A stretch of 64,000 nt of DNA, from contig NZ_JQEC01000054.1 in assembly GCF_000764185.1 (NCBI RefSeq), positions 62,001-126,000 on the forward strand, written 5' to 3'. Position 1 is the first letter of the stretch; every line of letters starts with the position of its first letter. The position numbers were made by a program, and so were the translations under genes. The notes under the pieces are model-generated. The model saw only the letters and a list, made by a program, of their open reading frames with translations. It was not told where the DNA came from and ran no database searches. Shown here piece after piece: positions 36,396-46,370 of the stretch. The DNA is from Colwellia psychrerythraea (GTDB lineage Bacteria; Pseudomonadota; Gammaproteobacteria; Enterobacterales; Alteromonadaceae).

Positions 36396-36947
36396 TTAAT
36401 TTTCAAGAAGGTCACGTACTAACATTAATGCGGCAATACTGCGTGCTTCAGTAAAGTCTGTTTGCTGTAATAGTTCTTTATAGTCTTTAATTGGCCAAGA
36501 TACCACCTGTAATGGCTCTGGCTCATCACCTTCAAGCTCTGCACTATAAAGCTGCTTAGCCAAAAAAACAGTCATTTTTGCATTAAAAAATGCAGGAGCC
36601 ATCATAAGCTCGGTAACTTGATTGAGCTGCTCGCTACCATAACCAATTTCTTCCATTAGCTCCCGATTTGCCGCCTGATGAGGAAGTTCACCCTCGTCAA
36701 TAAGCCCCTTAGGAAAGCCTAATAGATAACTGTGTGTGCCTGCGCAATACTCTCGAACTAATAATAATGTCTCATCGTCAAGCATAGGTACTATCATCAC
36801 AGCACCACGACCAGAGCCCATCATGCGCTCATATTGCCTTTCTTCACCATTACTAAAAGTTAGATCTACTTGCTCAATGGCAAATAAAGCACTTTTAGCC
36901 ACTTGTTTACGATTAGTTATGGTAGGTAGTTGATTATTATCAGCCAT
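36396..36947 (-). CDS. nudE: Nudix hydrolase NudE (ADP compounds hydrolase)
   Basis: 183 residues, as in E. coli NudE (186). The Nudix box GX5EX7REUXEEXGU is exact: it starts GLIDEGE at about residue 80 and ends RELMEEIGY. It hydrolyses ADP-ribose, NADH and Ap3A. It is followed by cysQ and is divergent from yrfG, an arrangement known from enteric bacteria for nudE and yrfG. Confidence 0.93.
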   Translation of the reverse strand: MADNNQLPTITNRKQVAKSALFAIEQVDLTFSNGEERQYERMMGSGRGAVMIVPMLDDETLLLVREYCAGTHSYLLGFPKGLIDEGELPHQAANRELMEEIGYGSEQLNQVTELMMAPAFFNAKMTVFLAKQLYSAELEGDEPEPLQVVSWPIKDYKELLQQTDFTEARSIAALMLVRDLLEN

Positions 36948-36963
36948 ATAGCTAGCTACTTTA

Positions 36964-36990
36964 GTTATTTTTGTTATTTTTGTTATTTTT
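36964..36990. repeat. 9-base tandem repeat
   Basis: Three exact copies of GTTATTTTT in the nudE-yrfG promoter region, prone to slippage. Confidence 0.85.
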
Positions 36991-37090
36991 GTTCGTTAGA
37001 TATCACTATAATGACACGATAAACAATACTTTTGGAATAGCAAAATGTTAATATTTATTGCACTACAGTTTATTTTAAGGAATGGCCAAT

Positions 37091-37771
37091 ATGGCAAACA
37101 TTAGTTGGTCAGAAATTTCTACCGTGTTAATTGATATGGACGGTACTATTTTAGATTTACATTTTGACAACCATTTTTGGTTAGAGCATCTGCCGTTACG
37201 TTATAGTGAAAAAATGTCGATCTCAGTAGAGGCTGCAAAAGCAAAACTAAAAGCTGATTACTTAGCCGTTGTAGGTACGATTGAATGGTATTGTCTCGAT
37301 TACTGGTCTGAGCAAACCCAGATGCCAATTAAAGAGCTCAAACGAGAAATACAACATTTAATACAATTGCGCAGTGATGCCAAAGGTTTTTTATTAGCAC
37401 TAAGAGCCAGTGGTAAAGATATTGTCATGGTGACCAATGCTCATCCAGAGGCTCTGTCACTTAAAATTGAACGCACTCAAATAGACCAATACTTTGATAC
37501 CCTTTACTCTACCCATGAATTTGGCGTCAGCAAAGAGTCGCAGTTATTATGGCAACGTCTGCAAGAAAAGCATGGCTTTGATTGTGATAGCACGCTGTTT
37601 ATTGATGACAGTATCGAAATACTCAAGTCTGCTCAGCAGTACGGCATTAAACACTTACTGGCCATTGCCAACCCTGACAGTAAGAAATCAGCGACTATTA
37701 TTACTGATTTCCCCGCCATTACTAACTACGAGCCGTTAACTGCGAAATTAAATAGCAACACAGCTGATTAA
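37091..37771 (+). CDS. yrfG: HAD-type GMP/IMP nucleotidase
   Basis: 226 residues from the ATG at 37091, 9 bases after AAGG; an ATG three codons earlier (37082) lies too near the RBS. HAD motifs: DMDGTILDL (motif I), VMVTNAH (II), the conserved Lys in VSKESQ (III) and FIDDSIEI (IV). Matches YrfG, a purine nucleotide 5'-nucleotidase. Its divergent placement from nudE is conserved. Confidence 0.92.
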   Translation: MANISWSEISTVLIDMDGTILDLHFDNHFWLEHLPLRYSEKMSISVEAAKAKLKADYLAVVGTIEWYCLDYWSEQTQMPIKELKREIQHLIQLRSDAKGFLLALRASGKDIVMVTNAHPEALSLKIERTQIDQYFDTLYSTHEFGVSKESQLLWQRLQEKHGFDCDSTLFIDDSIEILKSAQQYGIKHLLAIANPDSKKSATIITDFPAITNYEPLTAKLNSNTAD

Positions 37772-38011
37772 CTTCATTAACTAGCAAGAAAAACTACCTC
37801 GCTATTAACCCTACAGACCAATAAGTACTAGTACTATGTACCAAACACATAATGCTAGTGCAACTAAGTCATTGTACTTAGTTAACTCATTTCCCTATTG
37901 TAGTTAGCACAAGCCATACAACAAGCGTGGGCTAGACAACAAAGATGTACTTTATTTTAAGCTTCAGTAAAAAATAATCATCTTCAAACATGGAAATAGT
38001 GAGGGTTACCA

Positions 38012-38371
38012 ATGAAAAAATTCATATTAATGTTATTACTAATAAGCAATGCTACCTTAGCCACTGAGTCATTAACTAAAGCAGAAAAAGGTGCGGTTGA
38101 ATTATTATTGGCTGAAGCTGCCAGCAAGTTAATTTATCTTGAAAGAGATTGCGATAAACCCATAGATAAAAATAAATTCAAAGAACTTGCTCGATTAAAG
38201 GCTTTCAGTGAAGGCTATATGACAGTTGAAGGTATAAGTTGGGACAGAGTAGAGCGTAAAGCACATCAAGGTTATGGCGTACTAAAAACTGAAGCACCAC
38301 TCGGTCAATTTTGCCAGCAATACCAAAATGATATTAAAGGTAACTACCGTTTCTTAAAAGAAACAAGTTAA
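38012..38371 (+). CDS. Small exported protein of unknown function
   Basis: 119 residues. A signal peptide MKKFILMLLLISNATLA is followed by a mature region with two cysteines (ERDCDKP, GQFCQQY) that could form a disulfide bridge. GAGGG precedes the ATG. No family recognised. Confidence 0.75.
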   Translation: MKKFILMLLLISNATLATESLTKAEKGAVELLLAEAASKLIYLERDCDKPIDKNKFKELARLKAFSEGYMTVEGISWDRVERKAHQGYGVLKTEAPLGQFCQQYQNDIKGNYRFLKETS

Positions 38372-38385
38372 CGGCAACAACATTA

Positions 38386-38420
38386 AAAAAGGCGCTGCTC
38401 AATGCAGTAACCGCCTTTTT
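38386..38420 (+). terminator. Terminator after the small exported protein
   Basis: AAAAAGGCG / CGCCTTTTT arms with a 17-base loop that can pair partly, ending in five Ts. Confidence 0.75.
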
Positions 38421-38468
38421 CTATAAACCGTCAACATATATCAGGCCGAAACAAACAATTAAGCGAGG

Positions 38469-39434
38469 TTAAAATATTTCGGTTAAGGCAATACCAATCC
38501 CAACCGTTTGCTGTGAATGATTATAGTCAATTAAACTTTCTCCGTAACCATTCGTATATTGAAAGTAGCCTTTTAACTTACCTGAAAGTGGAAAGGTGAT
38601 ACCTAACTCCATGCCACCTTTATGCTCTTTAAAGTTTCGGCGACCTACAAATGACAACTCAATACTTTGCCATTTATAGAGCAAAGTCAGATCGAAATGC
38701 CCCATATAATCTGAAATATCAACATTATCATTAGCTGATTCATCAGGTGTTGTTGCTTTACTGCCTTCAGGAATCTTCCACCACGGGCGAAATGACACTG
38801 CATAATTATCTTTGGCAAAAGTAAAAATGTAATACAAGCGATTCCAACTTCGCGATAACATTTGTGTGCGGCCATTAGATTGATGTTCAAAGCCAAGCAC
38901 CATATTTGTTTGACCACCTAATGGTTGCCACGCTAATGGTGCGGTATAAAATAGCTCAGGCTGATAGTTTGTTTCTCTAAACGGACGGGATAATTCTTGG
39001 TTATAAAGCTGCCACCAAGATTGCAAAGTAAAAGCAAAATCAAGGCTATCACCCTCAGTAAAAATGGTACCTTGCGTTAATGGTATCTTTAAACTAAATT
39101 GAAACTTTGCTTCAAGGCTTTGTATCTCTTCACCCCATTGCCCTATTCCCTCATAGACTTCTCTATTCATATTATCTGAAACGCTAAAGGGTAAAAGATA
39201 AGTCATTTTATGAGGCGTAATTACATAGGGATCAAATGAAGACTTTTTTTGTAAGGAAAGACGATCAAAATAAGCTGAGTTTGTTTTTGGCTCTACCTGT
39301 GGTTCTGATTTCGAAGTAGAAACGCATGCTTTACTTATTTCACTAGCGGCTTGGTTATTGTCATTAGCATAACTAGCACAAGTAAAAGAAAACAAAAGTA
39401 ACTGTAATAATTTAACCAGAGGTAGATTTTTCAT
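38469..39434 (-). CDS. pldA: Outer-membrane phospholipase A1
   Basis: 321 residues. A signal peptide is followed by a low-complexity region, then the OMPLA beta-barrel. The active-site block FEHQSNGR holds the catalytic His and, two residues on, Ser; RSWNRLYY holds the supporting Asn. It hydrolyses phospholipids that leak into the outer leaflet, working as a calcium-dependent dimer. It stands alone. Confidence 0.93.
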   Translation of the reverse strand: MKNLPLVKLLQLLLFSFTCASYANDNNQAASEISKACVSTSKSEPQVEPKTNSAYFDRLSLQKKSSFDPYVITPHKMTYLLPFSVSDNMNREVYEGIGQWGEEIQSLEAKFQFSLKIPLTQGTIFTEGDSLDFAFTLQSWWQLYNQELSRPFRETNYQPELFYTAPLAWQPLGGQTNMVLGFEHQSNGRTQMLSRSWNRLYYIFTFAKDNYAVSFRPWWKIPEGSKATTPDESANDNVDISDYMGHFDLTLLYKWQSIELSFVGRRNFKEHKGGMELGITFPLSGKLKGYFQYTNGYGESLIDYNHSQQTVGIGIALTEIF

Positions 39435-39647
39435 AAGATAAGGAGGTACAAGCTTAAGTATTGTTTGAAATTTATAACAATTTTAAACAATTGTGTAACT
39501 TATGACATTATATTTATAAGCCAGCAAGTAAAATTTTTCCTTGTTAGCCTAAATGATTCATCCTATGTACTCATCACGCTATTATTTTCTTTGCTAGTCA
39601 ATACCAATTAAGCCTGTCATCAAACAAACTTAAAGCCCTGATGAGAG

Positions 39648-39681
39648 AGTAACCTTTATAAGGCTAGGTATAAAGGTTACT
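39648..39681. terminator. Hairpin after the DUF1254 gene
   Basis: Perfect 13-base arms AGTAACCTTTATA / TATAAAGGTTACT with an 8-base loop, 17 bases beyond the DUF1254 stop. There is no clear T run on either side. Confidence 0.5.
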
Positions 39682-39697
39682 CAAAACGGTAAACTCA

Positions 39698-41314
39698 CTA
39701 GTCAATTAACTCAAAATCACTTGGTGCCCAAGTTTTATCAAACCAAGGTTGTAATGGTCCGTATAAACGTAACATAGAAAACCAGGCTTTATTGGGTGTC
39801 GTTTGTGTCCAGTTAGCAACAGGTTTACCTTTAGGCACTTTAGGGCCAAAGTATAACGTTACTGAGCCATCTTTGTTATAGACCAAAACATCACGCTTAT
39901 TATTTTTGCTTGGATATTTCGAGCCGCCCGGCACTTGTAACTCTGAACGAGTTTGCGGATCGTAAGCCACCATTGACCAAAAATCTTTTGCCGGCGCATT
40001 AGCCGGTAGTGTTACTTGATAAGTTTTTTCACCATATAAGATATCACCCTTATTATCTGCAGTTACCATCGCATAGTTTGAACCTATGCCAGGGATTTGT
40101 AATGCCATTGCCGGTGTATTTACAGTAGCAATATAGAAGAATAATGTTCTAGCATCCATATTACGGCCACCAGCACCACCATCTTTTAACCACTGATAGT
40201 CTCGACCAATAAAACCGGTAAACCACTGCTTGCCTTCAAACAAGTAAGCATTTTCATCACGTGACTTAAAAGCAATACTGCGCGCTGTAGCGTTACCTAC
40301 AGCCACCGCATCTTTTAATATCGCCTGCATACGTGCATCAGGATTAAAAGGTTTACCTTTTTGAATGCCAATAGCAGCCGCTTGACCACGCAGTTCGGGA
40401 TCTAAGAAGGAAATAGGCTCTTTTTGCAATACATGCCATAACTCTTGATAAAATTCATAATCATTGGCATGAATGGTATTAAAGTACTTACCACTACCAT
40501 TAACGAATGTCATTGGTTTGGGGTTTTTAGCATCTTTTAGTGGATAAATTTTCAAACCAGTGCGCCACATATTTGAGGCATGATCAGGTTTACCATCTTT
40601 TAAAAAGCCACGCAATATCAGCCAATTGGTATAACTGGTAGATTGGGCAACCCAAACTTTAGTTTCTTTATCTGCAATCATAGTAGTAATTCGAGTATCT
40701 TTACCCCTGTGTTGCATGCCATTTAATGTTGGTTTTAGCTCACCTTCATAATCCGGCGGCAAGATAATGTAAGTGCCACCTTTTTTAGCATCTGGACCCG
40801 GTGCCCCCATATCAACAACAAAACGGAAGAAAGCATCATTTACTGTGCCAGGGCCAGCTCCGGGTGGAATTTCAACAACCGTAACACCATCTTTTTCTAG
40901 GTCTAACATAGCACCAGCATAAACAGTGTCAGTATTACCCGTTAGAAATAGTGGGCTTGAGTCCATTAAGTTATCAAACACCAAAACTTCATTAGAACGT
41001 TCAACACCAACACTCTTAAAGCCTAAGCGAATACCTTCAATGGAAGTCGCAGGAATAAAGTTTAAAAATACATCAATGCCTCGGATAAAGTCTAAATGGT
41101 CATAAACTTTGCTCAGTGTTTCATCAGTAGGAATGCCGTCATAAAAGTTTAAATCGCCAATACGAGTTTCCACTGTATTAGGCGTCATAATTTGCTCAGG
41201 TATTTTATGATTAAAGCCCGGTGTTTTTTTATCAGAAAAAGCCCATGTGCTTTGCATGCTGGTTAGTATTAGACTTGTCGCTAACACGGCAACGGCTTTG
41301 CGAAATGTGTTCAT
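39698..41314 (-). CDS. Exported DUF1254/DUF1214 protein
   Basis: 538 residues from the ATG at 41314, which has GGAG 8 bases upstream; an ATG five codons earlier is less likely. A signal peptide (MNTFRKAVAVLATSLILTS...) ends near TWAFS. A DUF1254 part (about 85-210) is followed by a DUF1214 part near the C-terminus (about 430-520). Family members are common in marine bacteria, function unproved. A LysR gene and a lipoprotein gene follow upstream. Confidence 0.85.
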   Translation of the reverse strand: MNTFRKAVAVLATSLILTSMQSTWAFSDKKTPGFNHKIPEQIMTPNTVETRIGDLNFYDGIPTDETLSKVYDHLDFIRGIDVFLNFIPATSIEGIRLGFKSVGVERSNEVLVFDNLMDSSPLFLTGNTDTVYAGAMLDLEKDGVTVVEIPPGAGPGTVNDAFFRFVVDMGAPGPDAKKGGTYIILPPDYEGELKPTLNGMQHRGKDTRITTMIADKETKVWVAQSTSYTNWLILRGFLKDGKPDHASNMWRTGLKIYPLKDAKNPKPMTFVNGSGKYFNTIHANDYEFYQELWHVLQKEPISFLDPELRGQAAAIGIQKGKPFNPDARMQAILKDAVAVGNATARSIAFKSRDENAYLFEGKQWFTGFIGRDYQWLKDGGAGGRNMDARTLFFYIATVNTPAMALQIPGIGSNYAMVTADNKGDILYGEKTYQVTLPANAPAKDFWSMVAYDPQTRSELQVPGGSKYPSKNNKRDVLVYNKDGSVTLYFGPKVPKGKPVANWTQTTPNKAWFSMLRLYGPLQPWFDKTWAPSDFELID

Positions 41315-41423
41315 TGGTAAGTTCTCCATTTTCTAAAACCAATTGGGATTATGTACAATATGTTATTAATTAAACTTGGATCACTGATATATAACAAGTT
41401 AAAGTATTTTCCTGATATAAGAG

Positions 41424-42020
41424 TTAACCTAACTGTAACTTCTGCATCATATCACTTACCACCTTATTAATTGCCTGCTGACGTTCTTCGGCAGTTTCAT
41501 ATGACTTTAATGGTTTAGTTAAAGTACTACGATAAACACTGTGGTTAGTTTTATTATCAACAATATCAAAGACTAGAGTTCCTTCTACATAGTTACGGCT
41601 ACTGATATGGGTAACTCCACCACCATAACTATAACCACAGCGATAACAGTTACTCGCATAACCGCCGTTAGAGCTTACTTTGACCTTGTCTTTAGTAACG
41701 ACAAAGTAGCTTACTAAAACATCTGCTTGTTCAACACTAACTTCTTCAATACTGTGCTGCTGCATTGAAATATCTATCGCGGCATCAAAACGCTCTCGGT
41801 CTATATCACTAAACATAGGGTTTTTAAGCTGCTCATCACCAATAACGCTATAAGTCTCGATTTTGGAAAAGTCATATGTACTACTTTGATCTGTCTCTGG
41901 CACATAGTTGCTTGAACAAGCGCCAAGTAGTAATACCAGCGGTAGAGCCGAATAGATTAGGGTGAATTTAACAAATTTTTTATTCGTATTACTTACTTTG
42001 CTTAATATTAAATTTTTCAT
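41424..42020 (-). CDS. DUF4136-type lipoprotein
   Basis: 198 residues. The long N-terminus leads to the lipobox LLGAC with Cys at about residue 35. The rest fits DUF4136 (KIETYSVI, VLVSYFV, YVEGTLVFDIVD, and a C-terminal helix with VSDMMQKL). Envelope lipoprotein of unknown function; the glycine- and tyrosine-rich stretch at about 124-135 contains two cysteines. Confidence 0.82.
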   Translation of the reverse strand: MKNLILSKVSNTNKKFVKFTLIYSALPLVLLLGACSSNYVPETDQSSTYDFSKIETYSVIGDEQLKNPMFSDIDRERFDAAIDISMQQHSIEEVSVEQADVLVSYFVVTKDKVKVSSNGGYASNCYRCGYSYGGGVTHISSRNYVEGTLVFDIVDNKTNHSVYRSTLTKPLKSYETAEERQQAINKVVSDMMQKLQLG

Positions 42021-42182
42021 ATAAACCTCTCTTTTACTTCAAGGGGGACTCAGTAATAACCATGGAAAAATTGTAAACCTGTTATGTTATGTCATCAAAC
42101 GACTTATAATCATAAACAATATGATCCATACGCATAATTAGATATACTCACCAGTTAATACGACAATTGACAAGTGATAACA

Positions 42183-43112
42183 ATGGCTTCATTAGAGCAA
42201 AAATTAGCGAGAGTTGACCTCAACTTATTAGTTTCACTCAGTGTTTTATTAAAAGAAAAAAATGTTAGCCGAGCTGCTGAGCGTTTGTATTTATCACAAT
42301 CAGCAATGAGCAGAACCCTACAACGCTTAAGAGATCTATTTGACGACCCACTTTTTCATCGATCTTCAAGTGGTATTGTGCCGACAGAAAAAGCACAAAA
42401 CATCGAAACCTTATTACCCGATTTATTACAAAAACTTGAGTCAATATTACAAGATAATGATTTTTCGCCAGAAAGTTGCGATAAACATTTTTCTATTTCA
42501 CTGCCATCTTTGGCAAGCCATAATATATTCTTACCGCTAGTACAAAATATTAATAGTGAAGCACCCGCAGTGCAGTTATCAGAGTACTCTGCAAAAATAA
42601 GCTCAATCAAATCACTTGAGTCCGGTCTGTTAGACTTCGTCATCCATATTGAAAAGCCAAGTGATGCTGCATTTATCGCCACTTCCTTAGGTAAACTCTC
42701 CTTAGCGGTTTTTGCGAGAAATGGACATCCGTTAACTACTCAATCACAAGTTGAATTAGCCGATTGCTTTATTTACCGATTTCTTGATCTCAATGTGCGA
42801 GAAGATTCCGGCATCACCTTAACTAACCCCATTGATAGTATCCTGCTCAAACAAGGTTTTAAGCGCGATATACAATTAAAAACCAGTCAGCTAAGCATAT
42901 TAGTTGAATTATTAAAGTCATCTGAAAGCTTACTTATCGCCCCAAGTTTTTTCGCCAACGCCTCCCCCTATAAAGAGCAATTGGTCAGTGTTTATCAGTT
43001 TGAACAAACACAAAGTAATATGGTTGAGTTGTACTTACTGCAACATCAGCGCACCTTAAATAGTGCGGCGCATCAATGGTTAAAAGATAAAATTTTACAG
43101 AGCCGCTTGTAA
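42183..43112 (+). CDS. LysR-family transcriptional regulator
   Basis: 309 residues from the ATG at 42183; a GTG three codons earlier is possible. The helix-turn-helix is at about residues 20-45 (NVSRAAERLYLSQSAMSRTL), followed by LFDDPLFHRS. The effector domain fills about 90-305. It is divergent from the DUF4136 lipoprotein gene and ahead of the D15-type gene; its targets may be these neighbours (inference). Confidence 0.92.
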   Translation: MASLEQKLARVDLNLLVSLSVLLKEKNVSRAAERLYLSQSAMSRTLQRLRDLFDDPLFHRSSSGIVPTEKAQNIETLLPDLLQKLESILQDNDFSPESCDKHFSISLPSLASHNIFLPLVQNINSEAPAVQLSEYSAKISSIKSLESGLLDFVIHIEKPSDAAFIATSLGKLSLAVFARNGHPLTTQSQVELADCFIYRFLDLNVREDSGITLTNPIDSILLKQGFKRDIQLKTSQLSILVELLKSSESLLIAPSFFANASPYKEQLVSVYQFEQTQSNMVELYLLQHQRTLNSAAHQWLKDKILQSRL

Positions 43113-43215
43113 TTCATCACTTGCTAATCACTAATTTCTAGGGGAAAATTGTTACAAATATACGTATATTTCAACAATTAACAGACTTTTCTCTAAATAT
43201 TTTTAAAGAGTAACC

Positions 43216-44415
43216 ATGTCCCTATTAAGAATTATCGCCATAACTATTTTACCTCTGCTTTATTCGGCCAGCCTCCTTGCCGCTTCAGGTCTATTTACAG
43301 ACAATCTTGATGGCAAGTTTGACGCCTCCCGCTACCTTTCCGAAAATGCTTATGGTTTTTTACCTGTACCTGTCATTATTACCGACCCAGCTGTAGAAGG
43401 TGGTCTAGGCATGATGGGCTTATTTTTTCACGAAACTGAAGAGGAGAAGTCTGCCCGATTAGCTACTATGCAGGATGAAAACAATGATAAAGCCGCACAC
43501 AATTTACTACCTCCGAGTGTTTCTGCTGTCTTTGGTGCTTATACTGGTAATGGCTCGTATTTCCTTGGCGGTGGCCACATGGGTTTTTTCAATCAAGGCA
43601 GAATTAGATATTTAGGCGGCGGTGGTTATGGTGATGTGAATATTGATTTTTACGGCTTTGGCGACATAACACTTAACAAACCATTAGAAATAAAAACACA
43701 AGCAACGGCCATTATGCAAACAGTAAAGTTTAAGCTTGCTGGCAGTGACTTTTATCTAGGTCCTACTCATAGATACATAGACGCAGAAATTTCGCCTACT
43801 AATATCAACGACCTAATTGGAAATTTTCCACCTGAATGGCAAGAGTCATTAACTAATTTACTGACCAGGAATATCACCACCTCAGGTGTCGGCTTTGCTC
43901 TAGAGTATGATTCAAGAGATAACATTTTTTCGCCAACTAATGGCTTAAAGTATCAACTCAATTATCTTTGGTTTGATGAAACTATTGGCTCTGATGTTGA
44001 TTACCAGTTAACAGAGTTAACTGCTTTACACTACTTCAAGTTGTCTAAACATTGGCGCACCGCCTTTAGAGTAGAAGCAAATTATGCTAACAGTGATGGT
44101 TTTTTACCTCCCTATGCAACACCAAGCATCAGTATGCGTGGTATTCCAGCCGCTCGATACCAAGGACAATCTGTTGCCATGTCTGAGCTTGAACTAATCT
44201 ATAAAATTAATTTACGCTGGGAAGTGAATGCCTTTGCTGGCATTGGTAAAGCTACTAATGATTTTTCAGAATTCTCAGAAAGCCCAAGTCGCATTAGCAA
44301 AGGAGCTGGTTTTCGCTATTTAATTGCAAGACGCTATGGCTTTAATATGGGTGTTGATATAGCTAAAGGACCTGAGGATACAGTGTTCTACATCCAAGCA
44401 GGCTCTGCTTGGTAA
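43216..44415 (+). CDS. BamA/TamA-like (D15) outer-membrane barrel without POTRA domains
   Basis: 399 residues. A signal peptide (to about SLLAA) is followed directly by a beta-barrel with surface-antigen features: GFALEYDSRDNIFSPTNG at about 227-244, and SMRGIPAARYQGQS near 310-323 with the RG loop like the VRGF motif of Omp85 proteins. It lacks POTRA domains and does not end with the usual aromatic, although it ends in W. Function unknown; some such proteins are single barrels of unknown cargo. Confidence 0.8.
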   Translation: MSLLRIIAITILPLLYSASLLAASGLFTDNLDGKFDASRYLSENAYGFLPVPVIITDPAVEGGLGMMGLFFHETEEEKSARLATMQDENNDKAAHNLLPPSVSAVFGAYTGNGSYFLGGGHMGFFNQGRIRYLGGGGYGDVNIDFYGFGDITLNKPLEIKTQATAIMQTVKFKLAGSDFYLGPTHRYIDAEISPTNINDLIGNFPPEWQESLTNLLTRNITTSGVGFALEYDSRDNIFSPTNGLKYQLNYLWFDETIGSDVDYQLTELTALHYFKLSKHWRTAFRVEANYANSDGFLPPYATPSISMRGIPAARYQGQSVAMSELELIYKINLRWEVNAFAGIGKATNDFSEFSESPSRISKGAGFRYLIARRYGFNMGVDIAKGPEDTVFYIQAGSAW

Positions 44416-44430
44416 AATAGCCAACTGTCT

Positions 44431-44479
44431 TCGTTGCTTTCAATTGTAATAGCACGCTATTACTCAATCAAGCGTCTTG
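44431..44479. repeat. 49-base dispersed repeat, copy 2
   Basis: It matches 26071-26119 at 44 of 49 positions. The centre GTAATAGC-AC-GCTATTAC is a perfect palindrome. Intergenic. Confidence 0.8.
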
Positions 44480-44576
44480 CATTTGATTATTATCCCTACG
44501 TAATTACCTTCCGCTAAATGCTAACTATTCACGGCATTGCCTTCTATTAATTACCTATTAAGCAATAGACATAAAA

Positions 44577-44610
44577 AAACACCGCAATCTCAAAGAGAGT
44601 GCGGTGTTTT
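44577..44610 (-). terminator. Terminator of the rpsF-rplI operon
   Basis: AAACACCGCA / TGCGGTGTTT arms with a 13-base loop; on the minus strand a seven-T run follows. It lies 45 bases beyond the rplI stop. Confidence 0.88.
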
Positions 44611-44654
44611 TATTAATAACTTAATCGCTATAGCATAACGCCATAGCAAAGTTA

Positions 44655-45107
44655 TTATGCTTCAGCGATAACTACAACTTTGATGCTAGTATCAACATCA
44701 GTGTGTAAGTGAATAGCGATTTCGAATTCACCTGTTTCGCGGATAGCACCTAATGGTAAACGTACTTCAGCTTTAGCAACTTCAACGCCAGCTTCAGTGA
44801 TCGCATCAGCGATATCACGAGTACCAATAGAACCGAATAATTTACCTTCGTCACCAGCTTTTGATGCGATAGTAACTTCAGCTAACTCAACAACTTTCGC
44901 TGCACGAGCTTCTGCTGCTTTTAATACGCCAGCTAATTTAGCTTCGATATCAGCACGACGAGCTTCAAAGTGCTCAACGTTAGCATCAGATGCAAATACT
45001 GCTTTACCTTGTGGTAATAAGTAGTTACGAGCATAACCTGATTTAACAGATACCTTGTCACCAAGGCCGCCTAATTTGGCGATTTTGTCTAGAAGAATTA
45101 CTTCCAT
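44655..45107 (-). CDS. rplI: 50S ribosomal protein L9
   Basis: 150 residues, the usual L9 length. N-terminal signature [20 protein letters not shown] and [13 protein letters not shown], then the long helix and C-terminal domain ([16 protein letters not shown]). Part of the large subunit, at the L1 stalk base. Last gene of the rpsF-priB-rpsR-rplI operon. Confidence 0.98.
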   Translation of the reverse strand: MEVILLDKIAKLGGLGDKVSVKSGYARNYLLPQGKAVFASDANVEHFEARRADIEAKLAGVLKAAEARAAKVVELAEVTIASKAGDEGKLFGSIGTRDIADAITEAGVEVAKAEVRLPLGAIRETGEFEIAIHLHTDVDTSIKVVVIAEA

Positions 45108-45125
45108 AATAAACCCCTTTTAAGC

Positions 45126-45353
45126 TTACTTGTGTAAGTCAGTGTATGGTAACAATGACAAGTAACGAGCGCGTTTGATCGCACGAGTTAATTGACGTTG
45201 ATATTTAGCTGCAGTACCAGTGATACGGCTAGGAACAATTTTACCACTTTCAGTGATATAATTTTTTAACGTTGCAACATCTTTATAATCGATAGAGGTT
45301 GCGCCTTCCGCTGTGAAGCGGCAAAACTTACGACGTCTAAAAAAACGAGACAT
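45126..45353 (-). CDS. rpsR: 30S ribosomal protein S18
   Basis: 75 residues, identical in length to E. coli S18. Signature [12 protein letters not shown] and [20 protein letters not shown]. It binds S6 in the small subunit platform. It lies 18 bases from rplI. Confidence 0.98.
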   Translation of the reverse strand: MSRFFRRRKFCRFTAEGATSIDYKDVATLKNYITESGKIVPSRITGTAAKYQRQLTRAIKRARYLSLLPYTDLHK

Positions 45354-45414
45354 AATATTCTCCTGACTTAATTATCTTAACCCACCCTTTAAAAAGAGCG
45401 ATAGACAATCAGTC

Positions 45415-45741
45415 TTAATTAATCATTTGTATTTGCTGAGCATGTAACACTAAAAGCGGATTTCCGTTTCTAGATTCGTGGCGGTTAACAAAACCATTCA
45501 CTTTTACATTTTGTCCAGCAACTAATTCACGTGTTAAGTGTGATAATTCACCTGTAGCGACAACTTGTATTCTGACAAATGCTTGTCGGCTCATGCCTGA
45601 TTCATTTTGTATAGACTTATGATCTATAGAAAATTGACTATGAACAATACCTGCTGGGCTGGTTGATTGTTTAGGGGCTTTCACCACTTCACCGGTCAAC
45701 ACTAGGCAATTCTCTTGCGAGTTTTCTTGCAAGAAAGTCAC
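45415..45741 (-). CDS. priB: Primosomal replication protein N
   Basis: 108 residues with a single OB fold: LVLTGEVVKAPKQSTSPAGI, SRQAFVRIQVVATG, and HAQQIQMIN at the end are PriB-like. It binds single-stranded DNA in the PriA-PriB primosome for replication restart. The position between rpsF and rpsR is conserved; it starts 7 bases after the rpsF stop. Confidence 0.93.
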   Translation of the reverse strand: MTFLQENSQENCLVLTGEVVKAPKQSTSPAGIVHSQFSIDHKSIQNESGMSRQAFVRIQVVATGELSHLTRELVAGQNVKVNGFVNRHESRNGNPLLVLHAQQIQMIN

Positions 45742-45748
45742 AAATTAC

Positions 45749-46177
45749 TTATTCGCTAGCAGCTTCTTCAGACTTCTCTTCTGTAGAGACTTCTGTAGCT
45801 TCAACTGGCGCAGTAGTAACTTCTTTCTTAACTTCGCGACGGTCATCACGACGGTCATCTTTAGCAACAGCCATAGGCGATGCATCAGTTACCGCGTCTT
45901 TAGTACGCATGATCATGTTACGAATAACAACATCGTTATAACGGAAAGCTGTTTCTAGCTCATCAATAACTGACTGTGGCGCTTCAATGTTCATAAGAAC
46001 ATAGTGTGCTTTGTGTAGTTTATTGATTGGGTATGCTAATTGACGACGGCCCCAGTCTTCAAGACGGTGGATTTTGCCTTCAGCAGCATTAATCAAGTCT
46101 GTGTAGCGCTGGATCATACCAGACACTTGTTCACTCTGATCAGGGTGAACCATAAATACGATTTCGTAATGACGCAT
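45749..46177 (-). CDS. rpsF: 30S ribosomal protein S6
   Basis: 142 residues. [20 protein letters not shown] and [20 protein letters not shown] are S6 signatures. The C-terminus has an acidic, charged tail (about 110-142) which E. coli RimK extends with glutamates. First gene of the operon; RBS AAGGAGCTC before the ATG. A leader hairpin may be an S6:S18 autoregulatory site. Confidence 0.97.
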   Translation of the reverse strand: MRHYEIVFMVHPDQSEQVSGMIQRYTDLINAAEGKIHRLEDWGRRQLAYPINKLHKAHYVLMNIEAPQSVIDELETAFRYNDVVIRNMIMRTKDAVTDASPMAVAKDDRRDDRREVKKEVTTAPVEATEVSTEEKSEEAASE

Positions 46178-46198
46178 TACGAGCTCCTTACGGTTGTA

Positions 46199-46234
46199 GC
46201 CTCATAACCTGGCTCAGCCAACACCAGTTGAGGC
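46199..46234 (-). promoter_or_regulatory. Candidate S6:S18 leader hairpin of rpsF
   Basis: On the minus strand, GCCTCA / TGAGGC arms enclose a second CTGG / CCAG stem; ACCG follows just before the RBS. S6:S18 binds a hairpin with a conserved CCG in the rpsF leader of many bacteria. Support from sequence alone is modest. Confidence 0.35.
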
Positions 46235-46370
46235 AAGGAACAAAAAGTTCAGGCTGAATTAAGGAGGCGTATTGTAGGGAAAACAACCAGCAAAAGCAAG
46301 TAAAAACTAAGCAGTCTTAGCTTGGTCATGGTTAACAGTAAAATCCACCTGTGTTTAGCAACCATTATGG

